DNA from: Orthonyx spaldingii
Lineage: Eukaryota; Chordata; Aves; Passeriformes; Orthonychidae
Reading direction: 5' to 3'
Length of the DNA: 64,000 bases
Assembly: GCA_013397795.1 (NCBI GenBank)
Contig: VZTJ01005307.1
Coordinates: forward strand, 526,945-590,944
Of the stretch, positions 1-12,300 are shown in pieces. The notes under the pieces were generated by a model, which searched no databases, was not told the DNA's origin, and was given only the letters and a program-made list of their open reading frames with translations. Numbering within the stretch: the stretch's first letter is position 1; each line of letters begins with the position of its first letter. Made by a program: the position numbers and the translations under genes.

Positions 1-3000
1 CCAGAGATTTTCACTTGCCTGGTGTGTGGCAGCCACATGCAAAGGAACCCCCTCCCCGTTCCCACGCAACTGCCGCTCATTAAACGCCTCTTTTAACAAC
101 GATTTTCAGAATGAAAAGCCCCACTGACCATATGGCCACTTATTAATACTACATTTGTTTATCAGTTTAAATAAACCCCCTACAGCTATGAGCATCCACG
201 TAATGAGGACTCAAACACAGCTAACAACGGATGTGTTTTAGCACTGCCAAGTAGGGACTGCACCTCTTGAATGCTTTTCATGGCAGATTTTAAGGCTTGA
301 TAGGAACCTCAATAGCAGTGAGTGCACAGAATTAACTTCAAGTAGAGGGGAAAGTAACAGTTTCATTACGTTTCGTAAAGAAATTAAGTTATTTAATGTG
401 GTGCTTAATCCTTCAGTATTTAGCTCAGCCCCTTAATGCTGCTTCCTGGAACCTTGGGGCAGAGTGGGGATGGAAACTGAATTTTCTTTCACAGCGAAAA
501 TGAAACTTTCTTCTGTGTGAAGGTTTTAACTGAAGGAATATTCAAATATGTTATTAACACTTTGGTGACAGAGCAAGAGCTTTGCGGCTGGGGGGTTATA
601 ACCAAACCAGTGCCAGAGCTGCCCCCTGCACTGGGGCTTCCGTGAAGTTTTTTAATCCTCCTGAACCTGCTTAAAAGGGCACAACTCCTTTGACAATTCA
701 TCCTGGAATTTCCTTTATGGCGAATAAAAGGTGACATTAAAGGAAACAGCTCGGATAGTTTAATCAGTTTTATAAGAGCCATTCCAGTATTTATAGGTCA
801 AGCTTGATTACAACCAAAATAGACAATTATACAGCTGCTTTTAACAGCAACAGCCCCCGAGCCCAGGGGCAGCTGGAGCTCCCAGAAGAGGGGCTGTGTT
901 TGACTCACACGGAAGGGAGGACACATCCTACCCATGAGCAGCACTGGCATCAGCCAGTCCTTCCCCTCCACCTCATCAACGCTATTCAAACAGGAACAAA
1001 AAAATAAAAGTCTTATTTATAGAATGTGTCTTTGAAATGATAAGACGTAGGGCAGTAGGGGAAAAAAAAAAATCATCTCTCCCATATTAGCATGTAAATT
1101 TGTCAAACACATGGCCTGGGGACAGCCAGTTCTGCACGCTGAGCAGGGCCTGAGAACACACCACACTTCATTTGAGTGTTAATTGCCATCTCCCACAATT
1201 TCTGTGCTTTCCCCGTGGTGAGGACACCTTCCCACCAAAGTTAAAACTCCCAGTCATCTGTTTTTTCTGGAGTAAACCTGCAAATACAGCATCAGCCAAA
1301 CCCATGCCCTCAGCCCAGCACTACCATCATCGCTTTTAAAACAGCTCCTAAATACATTTCAACTTCTGCCCATAGAGATGCAGTGGATGTGAACTTGGCA
1401 TGAAAAGAATAATGAAAGTTAGAGCATCTCAGCTCTACAGACACAATTTCGTTCTTCTGGCACCTGCTGAGCCACCCCAGCACCCAGCTCAAGTTTGCTC
1501 CAGTGCTAAATGGATTTGGACTGAATATTGTGTTTATGACAAGGGTTTGGGGCAAACAGTTCATTTAACAGAGGCTGCAAAGTACTGAAATTACAGAATG
1601 AAGGACAAGACACACTTTCTCAGAATCACACCACCCAGGAAGGTGCCCTGGAGCATTACAATATCTGTTTGATCATTTCTAATGGGATTCCTGAAAAAGC
1701 TTTGACTGCATTCTAGTGATCAATATGCCAATGCAGTATATTCACAAAACAAGGCAAAGCCATAATAATATCATAATCTCTACAACTTCATAAGTGATTT
1801 GATGAGTTAAAAGCCCTAAATGCATAAATATTTCATGAGAAAGGCTGTCTGGAACCACTTCAGTCTGTATCTGCAATCTTAATGTTATTTTCAGCCACAA
1901 TTAGTGTTATAATCTAAAGCAGAAAGCAACAATTGGCTCAATTTATTTTATCTTCGCCTGTATTTACTTCATAAATCCATCAAGATTTCTGTTCTTCAGG
2001 CTTGATACCCGGTAACTGTTACTCAGCACAGGACTAACAAACACATCAAATCTCAGGGCCATGCAAGATGTGCTGGAATGAGACTGTTACACAAAAAAAA
2101 GGAGAATTGAGCCAGAAATAGCCTTACCCACTGAACTATGAGTTACTTTTAACCATCACGTGGTGAGTGGCATATAAAAAGATATCATTCTGCATGTCAG
2201 CTGTCTGTAATGAAAGTTTTCCTCTTCTCAGCTGCCCCTCCCTACAACTTCAAGTTTATTTGCATGAGAGACGAGAATATTACATGAAAATACAACATAA
2301 AAGGCGCTGCAACCAATACATCCAGCTGAACTGCTCCTCCCACGTCCTCCGTGCTTTCCAGATTAAGGGTCTGTTTCCAGCTGAAAATGTGAGAAATGCC
2401 TGATTCCACACAGATTCTTCCCTTGGACAAAACCCACAGCAGCCTTCCTTGCAGAGGCAGGGAGCAGTCACAGCCCCAAGCGCAGCCCGAGATGCTCGGA
2501 TCCGTCACGAGCAGCTTTCACTGCCCTGAGTTCACACGCAATACCCTGATTTAAACACGACCAGTTCGCATTTTTTCGGTATTAGAACACCGCAGAACAC
2601 AACATCATTGAATCCAACAAATATTTCAACTACAAAAAAACCTCCAAAAACATTCCAGCCAGCCTTGAATCTGCAGTTGTAGCCACTGACAAGTGAAATG
2701 CAAGTGTCTGTTTTCCTGCAATGCTCCAGCAAGCAGCAGTTATGCAACACAGCCCATTGACAAACACGCCACTAGTTGCAGTATATTCCCAAAAAGGAGG
2801 GGTTTTTGACAAAGCAACAATCACCTATTACAGAAATGCTCACCCTGCTTTATACATTGAGCATATTTCTGAGTGTATTTTGCCTCACTGAAGTGATTAA
2901 TAAAGATCTGTTTCAGCCCTAACACAGCCACTGCTGTGGGCACATCCAGACCTCTTGCTTCAGTGCCTCTGATGGATTTAACTATTTTCCATCTTATCAA

Positions 3001-6000
3001 TATTCCAATTAAATAACAAACCACAGTGCCTCAGGCCACCTGCTCAACAGGACTGCCACTGCCTGGCTCCCCACATTTTAAGTCAAACAAAGTGAAATGG
3101 GTGAGAAAGTCAAGGCAACCACCCACAACCATGGGCTGTGAGCAGCCCTGGAGATTCCTTTTTGGCTCTTTGTCGTGCTACCTGTTTCTTCCCTGGCATA
3201 AAAGCCCTGTGCAGGGTCAGACTTTCCTCTCAGACAGATGATTTTGTTCATCAACAGAAAGCAACCAGCAGTTTTCAAAACATACCACGTTTGCTTTTGT
3301 CAGCATCTGGATTTCTCAAGCAAAAAAAAAAAAATCCACTCTGTGCCTTTACCTGGGTTCAGGTCAAGCCACTGCAGCTGCAGGGAGGAAGTGCCTGTTC
3401 AGGTATAGCAGGTATTTCCCAACTCCCAGCACCCCATACCTGCTGGAGCACTCGCAGCAGGGAGCACAACACACATCAAAACATCAAAACACCGTCTTCA
3501 TGTGGCCACGTCGGGGTTCAGCAGAGCCACCCGACCTGCTCCAGCAGCTGCCACGGTGAGAAAGAGCCCCAGCCCTGCCCTGGGCACTGCTGCCACAGGA
3601 GAAACAGAAACAGGCAGTTCTGAGCTCACCTTCATCCCTCATACAGGGTCTGGAGTGCAGCCTGCCAATATCAAAGTTACAGACCCCAAATCTCTGGGGA
3701 TCCACGTCAGGGATGGGTTCTGGTGTCCCATTTCTTCCCACACACACCTCAGAGGATCTTCCCACAGCACATGAATGCAATTTAGGTTTAAACACACCAT
3801 TTCTGATTAGGAATGTAACACTCAGTGGCTCCTCCGTGAGCACCACCCTTCTTCCCACAGCCTCCTCATTTTAATATCGTTGAATGGATTGCTTTAGACA
3901 ACCTTCATTACTGCAGTATTTGCAAGAGAAGAAGTCACCTCTCAGTAACCAGCTCCTGTCCCTTTGCAGATCAAAACTTGTTTCATAGCAAACCTGGGAG
4001 TGAAACGGCACCAGAGGTGCAGCACAAAGTGCTTCAGTGTAAAAACCAGGTACCAAGAGCTGAGCGGGCCCAGGTGTGTCCTGGCTGATGCTCTGCTGTC
4101 ACTGGGTCCCCTTTTCTTCAGAGGGGAGCTCAGAAAACAGGCATTAATTAACAAAATCACGCTACCACAGGAAATAACAGGAAGCTTCTAATAATGAGCC
4201 ATTCAGCTCCGAAGGGTTTCAGTCAGACACGTCAAACCAGCTCACGGAGGATGTCAACACTGACCAGCAACAAGCACAGCCAGCTCAAAAAAACCTGGGG
4301 AGACCCTCAAATTGTTGCAACAGAAAAGCAGCTCGATGCAGCTCCCATTAAGGCAGGCTGGTTTCTGCAAATAACAACCTGTTACCTCTGAGGTTAGAGA
4401 CCAAATGTCACCGATTTGGCGTTATTCTGGCAGCCACAAGAAGCCACAGGTCATGTTCTTCCCAGTGGTCACAGGCAAAGCAGGGTCACCACGTCACCCC
4501 TGGTGCAGCACAAGGCTGAAGGACGCTGCCCTGGCTCAGATGTGTCAGGAACTGCAGTTTCTTGTTCTCTTCTCAACTCCTTCCCTCCATCAGCAGCGGT
4601 ACTGGCACAATAAAAGTGTTGCTTCTTCACACCTACTGTAGTCCTTTCTCCTCTGGTGTAACAGTTCAGCAGTTCTTCACTTAACCAACACAGATGGTTT
4701 TCTCACTCTAATACTCGTGCTGGAGACACGAAACTGCATCAGTTGGACTCCTGCTGGGTTCTTGCTTCCAAGAGTTCCTGAACGCTCGGCAATGGGAAAG
4801 CAAAGGAGTTCGATCTCTGCCTCGCCTTCCTCACCTCACAGGGCAGCTGCAGGGGTGAGAACCCACTCCTGCCTCGAACTGCAGAACCAAGCACTCTGGG
4901 AATGTCTTACCCACAAAAACTGGGCCTCTCTTCCTGGCCTGGCTCCTGCCATCTATCACCTGCATAGAGAGGGTTGGGATAAACTCATCTTCATAACTTC
5001 ACGCCTTAATTCACCGCTGCCATTAACTGAAACGTACTGAACTTGATTCTGCCTTCCAGCACCTGCAGGGAGCCGATGGGAAGGATGGAGAGGGGAGATT
5101 CACCTCTCACACAAGTTTTAGCGTCTGGACAAGACAGGCTGGACCAAATCAGGGAGCTCAGCAAGATGAACAGTTCTTCCAGAAAACTTTGGGACATCCT
5201 TACTTATCTCTGCCATTAGGTGTCATGTTTCCAGCAGCAGCAACTTTCCTACAGTGCAAACACAAATGCCTACAGGAATATTTGACCCTGGGATTTAGGA
5301 GCACCCTTTTAAGAAGGTGCTCCCATTAAAATTCTGTTTAATTTCCTATTAACTATTAAATAAAAGAGTAAAAGCTAATCAATAACTACTTCAGAGCTCA
5401 ACATAAAATGAATGAAGGCTGTACTTTAATCACCATCCTCACTACCTCCTCTTCAAAAAATAACCCAACACCCCCCCAAATCAAGGCCAAAAATTCCAAA
5501 GACAACCCTAGAACTTCAGCAAGTTTTAAATGTTGTGCCTCTCTTGAATCCACTTCTGTAGAGTTAAATACACAAAGTTATACGAAGATCGATGTTCAAC
5601 ATTAATGGGGCTCATTAGAAATTAAAAGTGAAAGTGATAAAATAGGAAGTCTCCCGTATTATCCTAAAACCCAGGAGTTTTGCTCAGGATCCACAGCCAG
5701 AGCCAGCTGAGCTGATTTCGGCAAGGTTGAAAGTAACACTGGATCATGGATAATTCTGAACTTCAAACAGCTACACGTAAAAAACGTTTCAAAAATAAAG
5801 CCTAAAGATTTGAACTCACGTATGTTCAAAAGATTCACTTTGCTTTCTCTAGGAAAACAGAGAACATGTTCCTGTTGTCAGAGTATTAAGATTCCTCTTG
5901 ACGACGATTTTTTAAAGTCTGCAGAGTTGCACAGAAGCCATCTGTTCTCTAAACACTGAGCACAAGTTCAAAGTGCCACCGAGAGCGCTGTGCACGTGCA

Positions 6001-7860
6001 GGGTGCAAGAAAGAGCACTGCAATCTAAAGTACAAACAAATGCTTCGAGTTGTTTATGCCCAACACGATGATTCAATACACAATTAAAACTTTTATGTTC
6101 AAGTACATCCACACGCTACGCTCCTGCTATTTAATTACTTCTCAGGTTTTTTTTAAGAACAGTCCTCGGACTGGCTGAGCAGCCACGAAATGTATCACTA
6201 ATAACCTATGTCTGTATATTTGCAGCTTTTGCTTTCAAACATAAACTGTTTCGATGCCCTGTGCAAACACGAGTCTCCAAATAAAAGCATTAACCTGTCA
6301 CTGGACTTATGCTGTGCAAGCAACGCAGCCCGTTTGGCTGGGAGATCCTCTCAAAACCTTCAGCAAAGCTCCTTACCCTAAAAACAGCCACGCCAGAGCC
6401 AGGACACGTGATGGCAGCCAGAGCTCAGCTCCCCGGGAGCCCTGGGGTGACAGCCCGGCCGTGACACCGCTGGGCCCGGGGTGCCAGCGAGGTGTCCTGG
6501 TCCCTTTGGCAGAGCCCTGCAGCTCCTGGACATCCCCACGCGCAGCCTGGGAGCAGAATCTGCTTTGGAGGGGGTAACTGAGCTCCCCGAGGAGGCTCTG
6601 AGGGAACACAAACGCCGCACATGAAAACAGATTATTTTTAGAAGCGGGGCGAGCACAGCACTTCCTGCCGGCTCCACCTTGAAGAACGACAGACGCTCTG
6701 TCACCCTCCATTCCAAACCCGGGATTTCACAACTTCTGCTACCTGCCACCACACAGAGAGGCAAGGGACAATCTGCCGAGAACGGCAAGTGACAACTTCC
6801 CAGTTTGCAGCTTGGCACTCGGAACTCCTGTTGGAATATGCTGTCAGTCTTCACTCACGTCAATAAATCGATGCCTTTTTTCCTGCCACAGCGACGAGCA
6901 GAGCGTTAAATGTTTTTATTTATGACACTGATTTTTTTCCATGGCAACCGGATGCGAACATGGCATTCCCAGCGTAATGAAGTCACTACAGCAACGTGAT
7001 AATGATGTCAGAATAATCAGACAGCATTTCGTACTTGTGAAATACATGGCTTCTGTGAATTCAGAGAGTTGCAGAGACCACAAAAGCAAGAGTGCTCCAT
7101 CTGGAACTTCCCTTTAACTTGTCTGGTTTTGGATAACTTCTCATTAAAGGCACAGAGCTTTGCTAAAGCACCATTTTCTGTTTCTCCAAGCTTCATCCAT
7201 TAGTTCCTGAAAGTCTCACAAATTCCCACATTAAAACCCTTTCCGATCCGAGAATCTGCTACACCAGGGAGAATTACTGACACCATTTCAGCATGAAAAA
7301 AGCAACGACACAAGCCACAACAGTGAAACATTTCACAGCAGGCAGGCACTGCCAACTGAACAGCCGCTTTCCTCAATTCCTCAGATAATCTGGCGTCTCT
7401 ACATGGAGCAGCACAACTACTCAAAATTACAGCAGCAACAGAAATTACAGAGTGCTGATACAATACTCCGAAGGCAGACAGGCGTTTTCAAGTCAAAGAA
7501 CTATTTTAAGAAATATTACCTCCCTTGTTAAGCTACTGAAAGAAAAAAAAATCCGAAGTTTTCATGGTTTGCCCTTCCTATTTGCAGCTCTTTCCAAGCT
7601 GTGAGCAAAGCAAAGCTCAATTCCAGCTCTGTGTCAGTCGGAATCGACTCGCTGTGTCCAAACCCCAACCTTCCCACTGAGGAAGCTTCGCAGGAATCCC
7701 TGCACCAAACCCACACGTTCTGTACCTCAAATAACGCAAGCAAAGACACCAATTAACGAGAAGTACCTAAACACCAAAGTTTCCCTACGCAGAGAAGTTT
7801 CTCTTTAGAGCAACTGAAGGAAGTGCAAGAAACCTTCTCAGAGCTGAGGTGGTCTGAGAC
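1..7860. other. Non-coding stretch, possibly 5' part of or flank to RAP1A
   Basis: No coding exon could be supported on either strand. All open frames are short, lack splice-flanked conserved protein and look random. The sequence is moderately AT-rich, with no clear CR1 or tandem repeat before about 7.88 kb. In mammals the gene beyond ADORA3 is RAP1A, transcribed away from ADORA3, which would be the minus strand here. I looked for the Ras-like start and the P-loop and switch motifs of RAP1A and did not find them, so any RAP1A coding exons must lie to the left. A RAP1A intron or 5' flank is inferred from gene order only. Confidence 0.4.
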
Positions 7861-7879
7861 AAGCAATCCTTGGGAGTGG

Positions 7880-8140
7880 AGGGGGAGGATGGACCAGGGG
7901 ATGAGAATGGACATGGGGATGAGGATGAGGAGGGACCAGAGGATGAGGATGGACCAGAGGATGAGGAGGAACCAGCCCGTTGCTCCACGTGGCTCACGAA
8001 GGGCTCCCCCTTGGCTTGTCCCACCTGCCCAAACCTCCTGCCGCCCATGCGGGCTGGGGAAGCGGAGTGGCTGCATCCCCCCGTCCCTCGCCCTGCATCC
8101 CCCCGTCCCTCGCCCTGCATCCCCCCGTCCCTCGCCCTGC
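7880..8140. repeat. GC-rich simple and tandem repeats at left edge of N gap
   Basis: From about 7880 to 7975 there is an imperfect purine-rich repeat built on 'gaggatggaccag'-like units. From about 8073 to 8140 there are three perfect copies of a 22-bp C-rich unit (catccccccgtccctcgccc plus tg), and the array runs straight into the N gap. The array probably continues into the gap and may have caused the assembly break. Confidence 0.8.
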
Positions 8141-8925
8141 NNNNNNNNNNNNNNNNNNNNNNNNNNNNNNNNNNNNNNNNNNNNNNNNNNNNNNNNNNNN
8201 NNNNNNNNNNNNNNNNNNNNNNNNNNNNNNNNNNNNNNNNNNNNNNNNNNNNNNNNNNNNNNNNNNNNNNNNNNNNNNNNNNNNNNNNNNNNNNNNNNNN
8301 NNNNNNNNNNNNNNNNNNNNNNNNNNNNNNNNNNNNNNNNNNNNNNNNNNNNNNNNNNNNNNNNNNNNNNNNNNNNNNNNNNNNNNNNNNNNNNNNNNNN
8401 NNNNNNNNNNNNNNNNNNNNNNNNNNNNNNNNNNNNNNNNNNNNNNNNNNNNNNNNNNNNNNNNNNNNNNNNNNNNNNNNNNNNNNNNNNNNNNNNNNNN
8501 NNNNNNNNNNNNNNNNNNNNNNNNNNNNNNNNNNNNNNNNNNNNNNNNNNNNNNNNNNNNNNNNNNNNNNNNNNNNNNNNNNNNNNNNNNNNNNNNNNNN
8601 NNNNNNNNNNNNNNNNNNNNNNNNNNNNNNNNNNNNNNNNNNNNNNNNNNNNNNNNNNNNNNNNNNNNNNNNNNNNNNNNNNNNNNNNNNNNNNNNNNNN
8701 NNNNNNNNNNNNNNNNNNNNNNNNNNNNNNNNNNNNNNNNNNNNNNNNNNNNNNNNNNNNNNNNNNNNNNNNNNNNNNNNNNNNNNNNNNNNNNNNNNNN
8801 NNNNNNNNNNNNNNNNNNNNNNNNNNNNNNNNNNNNNNNNNNNNNNNNNNNNNNNNNNNNNNNNNNNNNNNNNNNNNNNNNNNNNNNNNNNNNNNNNNNN
8901 NNNNNNNNNNNNNNNNNNNNNNNNN
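8141..8925. other. Assembly gap (785 N) inside a GC-rich island
   Basis: This is a run of N. The right flank (8926-9030) is strongly GC- and CpG-rich and the left flank is a C-rich minisatellite. Such gaps in bird assemblies commonly sit on CpG-island promoters. A non-coding first exon and promoter of RAP1A, minus strand, would fit the gene order, but nothing visible proves it. Confidence 0.9.
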
Positions 8926-9042
8926 GGGACGGACGGGGCCCGCAAAAGTTCCGGGAGGGCCGGGGCAGGTGCGGGGTGTTCGCGGTGTTTGTTCTGTGTC
9001 GGGAATGAGCGCCCAGCGGGGCCGGGCAGGGGCTGTGTCCGG

Positions 9043-9350
9043 GGCTGGGCCCCTCTTGCAGGGGCTGGAGCGAGTCCAGGGCAGGGAACGGAGCTGGGAA
9101 GGGTCTGGAGCACCAGGAGAGGCTGAGGGAGCTGGGAAAGGGGCTCAGCCTGGAGAAAAGGAGGCTCAGGGGGGACCTTGTGGCTCTGCACAACTCCCTG
9201 ACAGGAGGGGGCAGCCGGGGGGGTCGGGCTCTGCTCCCAGGGCACAGGGACAGGAGGAGAGGGAACAGCCTCAGGCTGGGCCAGGGGAGGGTCGGGGTGG
9301 ACATCGAAAGGAATTTCTCCCTGGAAAGGGTGGGCAGCAAACAGAGACCA
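9043..9350 (+). mobile_element. CR1 LINE fragment (3' part of ORF2 region)
   Basis: The sequence follows the avian CR1 consensus for the region before the 3' UTR. It has the 'ctggagcgagtccagggcag' block, then 'gaggctgagggagctggg', 'agcctggagaaaaggaggct', 'caggggggacctt', 'ctctgcacaactccctgaca' and 'gccaggggagggt'. The copy is 5'-truncated and also lacks the terminal 3' octamers, so both ends are missing. It is diverged and cannot encode a protein. Confidence 0.85.
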
Positions 9351-12300
9351 AGCGGGTAACTGGGCTGAGGCTGTTTCCATGCGGAGGAGATGATGCTGCA
9401 CCGGCCACGGGATAGAGCAAGAGCAGCTCCGAGGTCACCAAGCACTGAAACAACACAGGGCTCGGGACCAGCACCACATCGCCTTCACCCCTTCAAAAGT
9501 TCTTCTTGAAACGCAGCACTTAAAAGTGTGGGGGGGTTTATTTATTTTTTAAGAAGAGCATAAAAATAAAGAGCTGTGGCGTTGAAGTGAAATACACCTG
9601 TAATCAACAAGAAACAGACAGAACGCAGGAAGAGGAAACGGCAGATAAATGTCCTGATGGTGTTTGTGTCACTGAGGGTCTGTAAGTGGCAGCAGCCACA
9701 CAGAGAGGATCAGGTCAGAAGTCCAGCGCCGTCACTGCACAGGGTCTCATGATCTGGGAGATCACTTCATTAGCCCCAACTTAAACCATAATTCGGCTCT
9801 AAACTGCACACTCCACAAAAGCTAATGTCAACAGCCAATAAATTTCAGGGGGTTCTTTTCCTCGTTAAGAATGTACAAATACCCCAGGAGGAGCTGTAGA
9901 CGCTTCCATGGTTTCAATGCCCGGCTCTCCATGACATGCAGGGGGATCTCTCGTGTTCCCCAGCACTGTCACCTCCTTACATAACCAGGGACAGGACGAG
10001 GACTGCAGCCACCATCCCTGGGGATGCTCCTGGTGAGGCTGCAGAGGACGGTGCCAGAGGCAGCAGCAACACACCCACGGTCCTCCCCACACTCCTCTAT
10101 CACCACTTGCAAAACTTCAGGGACACGAGCAGATTTGTTGAAGTGTGAGGCTACAGCAGCAAAGTCACGCTGCCTTTCATCCAGAACTCCAACAAAAATG
10201 GTAATTATTAATTGTCTGGCTGTACAGACGAGAAAACAAAGATTAAATGACTTATCCAAAATCCTCAGCAAGCAAGCAGCCAGGAGACAGAGCTCAGAGT
10301 CCCCGCTCACCCTCTCTAATTGAAACTGCTCCAGTTCTCCCTCTCACAGCTTTGTGTGTGCAGCAGCAATAAATACACAGAGCAGAATTTTGCTTCCAGG
10401 TACATCTTGTGGCTGCTGATACCGATCTGTAAATCCCTGTTTTTATGGCTTTAAGAGGTGTCTCCTTCCCTGGGGACCACCGTGCTGGGAGCGAGCAGGT
10501 GAATCACGGTTTGATTTGAATGGCTGGAGGCAGGGCGATGTCAGCAAAGGATTTCCACACTTTCTGTCTCTGCAGGACTTGGCAGCCTCAGCAGTGAGAG
10601 GCTCAGTCGCAGTGGGACAGTCGGTGTGGCAAAAGCATCTGCCTTGAAGGATGCTCAGCACTCGTGGTTGAGCAACTTGTTTCTTCAGGGTACAAACGCT
10701 ATCATGAAATCTGTGAGCTTAGGAGGTTGCTAGCTCAATGTCTAAAAACATGAGGCTGTGTTTGGAAAACAGGCAGGGACAAAATATCAGCAGTAACTTC
10801 TGTTTTAAGTGCTGTGCAAAAATGTCTTTCCTATGGGCAGAAACTGCACAGGGATGCAATTCCTTTAAGAGGCTCAGTGTATATGGAAATGTTTGAGCAT
10901 TCTGCAAGGCTTTACCCCAGATTTCCTTTAAAATTAAAGCTTTAACAAACTTTGCCCCAAATATCAACACATTTGCAGCTTTTCCCACTCAGCACTGACT
11001 GAAGAGTTTTATTGTATCCAAGGAATCACACACTTATCTATTTCATGGCTTGTGGACCATCTTCCAAGTTTCAAAATAAGGGTGCAGGCACACTGAGGGC
11101 CTGACTCAGCAAGACAGAGCTCGTGTTTGATGTCTGTTCTGGGAAGGTTGACTTTTTCCCCCATTTTCTGCAGGTTTGAGTGGAAGCTGATAACATTTAT
11201 TGCTGAGTCAGGCTTTGCAAGTACATGAAATTAGACCTGGATGAATGTGAACCTGGTTATGAAATGATTAGAAGAGGAGAAGCGGGTCCAAGTTCAGCTG
11301 AAATCAGAGGCGCTTTTCCTAGCGACTCCAACAGGGAATAAATGTGGATCTCCTGTTTCTCCCAGCCCCAGATTCTGCCCTCCTTCAGGCAGGGAGATGC
11401 AGCCCCTCAGACAGAGCTGTTTCACTCCTCTGCTGCTGCTCCTTATCTCTCCTACAGCAGTGGGTTGCTCGTCAGCAAATCCGGTCTGTCAGCACGGTGT
11501 TAAATCCCCTGTCCACACCTTGTCTCTCCCTCGCTGCATTGCCCCATTTCTAACAAATCCCATTATTTCAGGGACATCTCCAGGGTGACTGACATCACTG
11601 ACACCTGCCTGGAGGGGTGAAACCTGCTGACATCCCCAAACCAGGCATTTCTACTCCACGCCAACTCAGCAACAACACAAGGTGATGAGGCAAAGAGAAT
11701 CGATTCTCTACATCCTGTCACATACAGGACACAGCCTGTAATGTCCTGGACACAGCCCAAGAAATCCACTGACCCTTCACACTCCAGTCTTACTACAAAA
11801 ATAGTGTAATTTATCACAGCCCACCTATTTATACAAAACAGGAGCTGCCACAATAACTTTTTTTGCTGAACTCTGCAATCTAAATGCATTCATACTAAAT
11901 TATACCAAGATTTCACTCCCTTTTTCCTTCAATATGACAGCATTAAAAGACTGAAAGGAAAACACGTTTTTATCCCAGAACCTGCAACAGGACTGCAGAT
12001 TTTCACCTGGTTTTGCAGCTGAGTTGCAGAGGTTGCACTGAGCCTTCTGCAGGCAAATTAATATGAAGCAGAATCCCTCAGGACTTTTTTTATTCCAAAA
12101 TAATAATTGCCCAATTGGATAAATTATCACAAGTTCAGCTGATGTAAACACGTAGCTGAGGCCCATTTGCTGATTTAATGAAATTCAAAAACAATTTGTG
12201 ATTGCATAATGACCTTGGATTCCTGGCTGATAGAATCAGAGGGCTGGAGAGTAAATGAAAGTGGGTTTGACACATGCAGGCTAATAACACGTTATTCTAT

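Noticed and set aside
1..9000. RAP1A coding exons
   Set aside because: Expected from gene order but no Ras-family P-loop, switch or CAAX-type sequence was found on the minus strand.
7785..9401. Open frames of 340-540 codons across the first N gap on both strands
   Set aside because: Most of each frame is N; the remaining parts are minisatellite and CR1 sequence.
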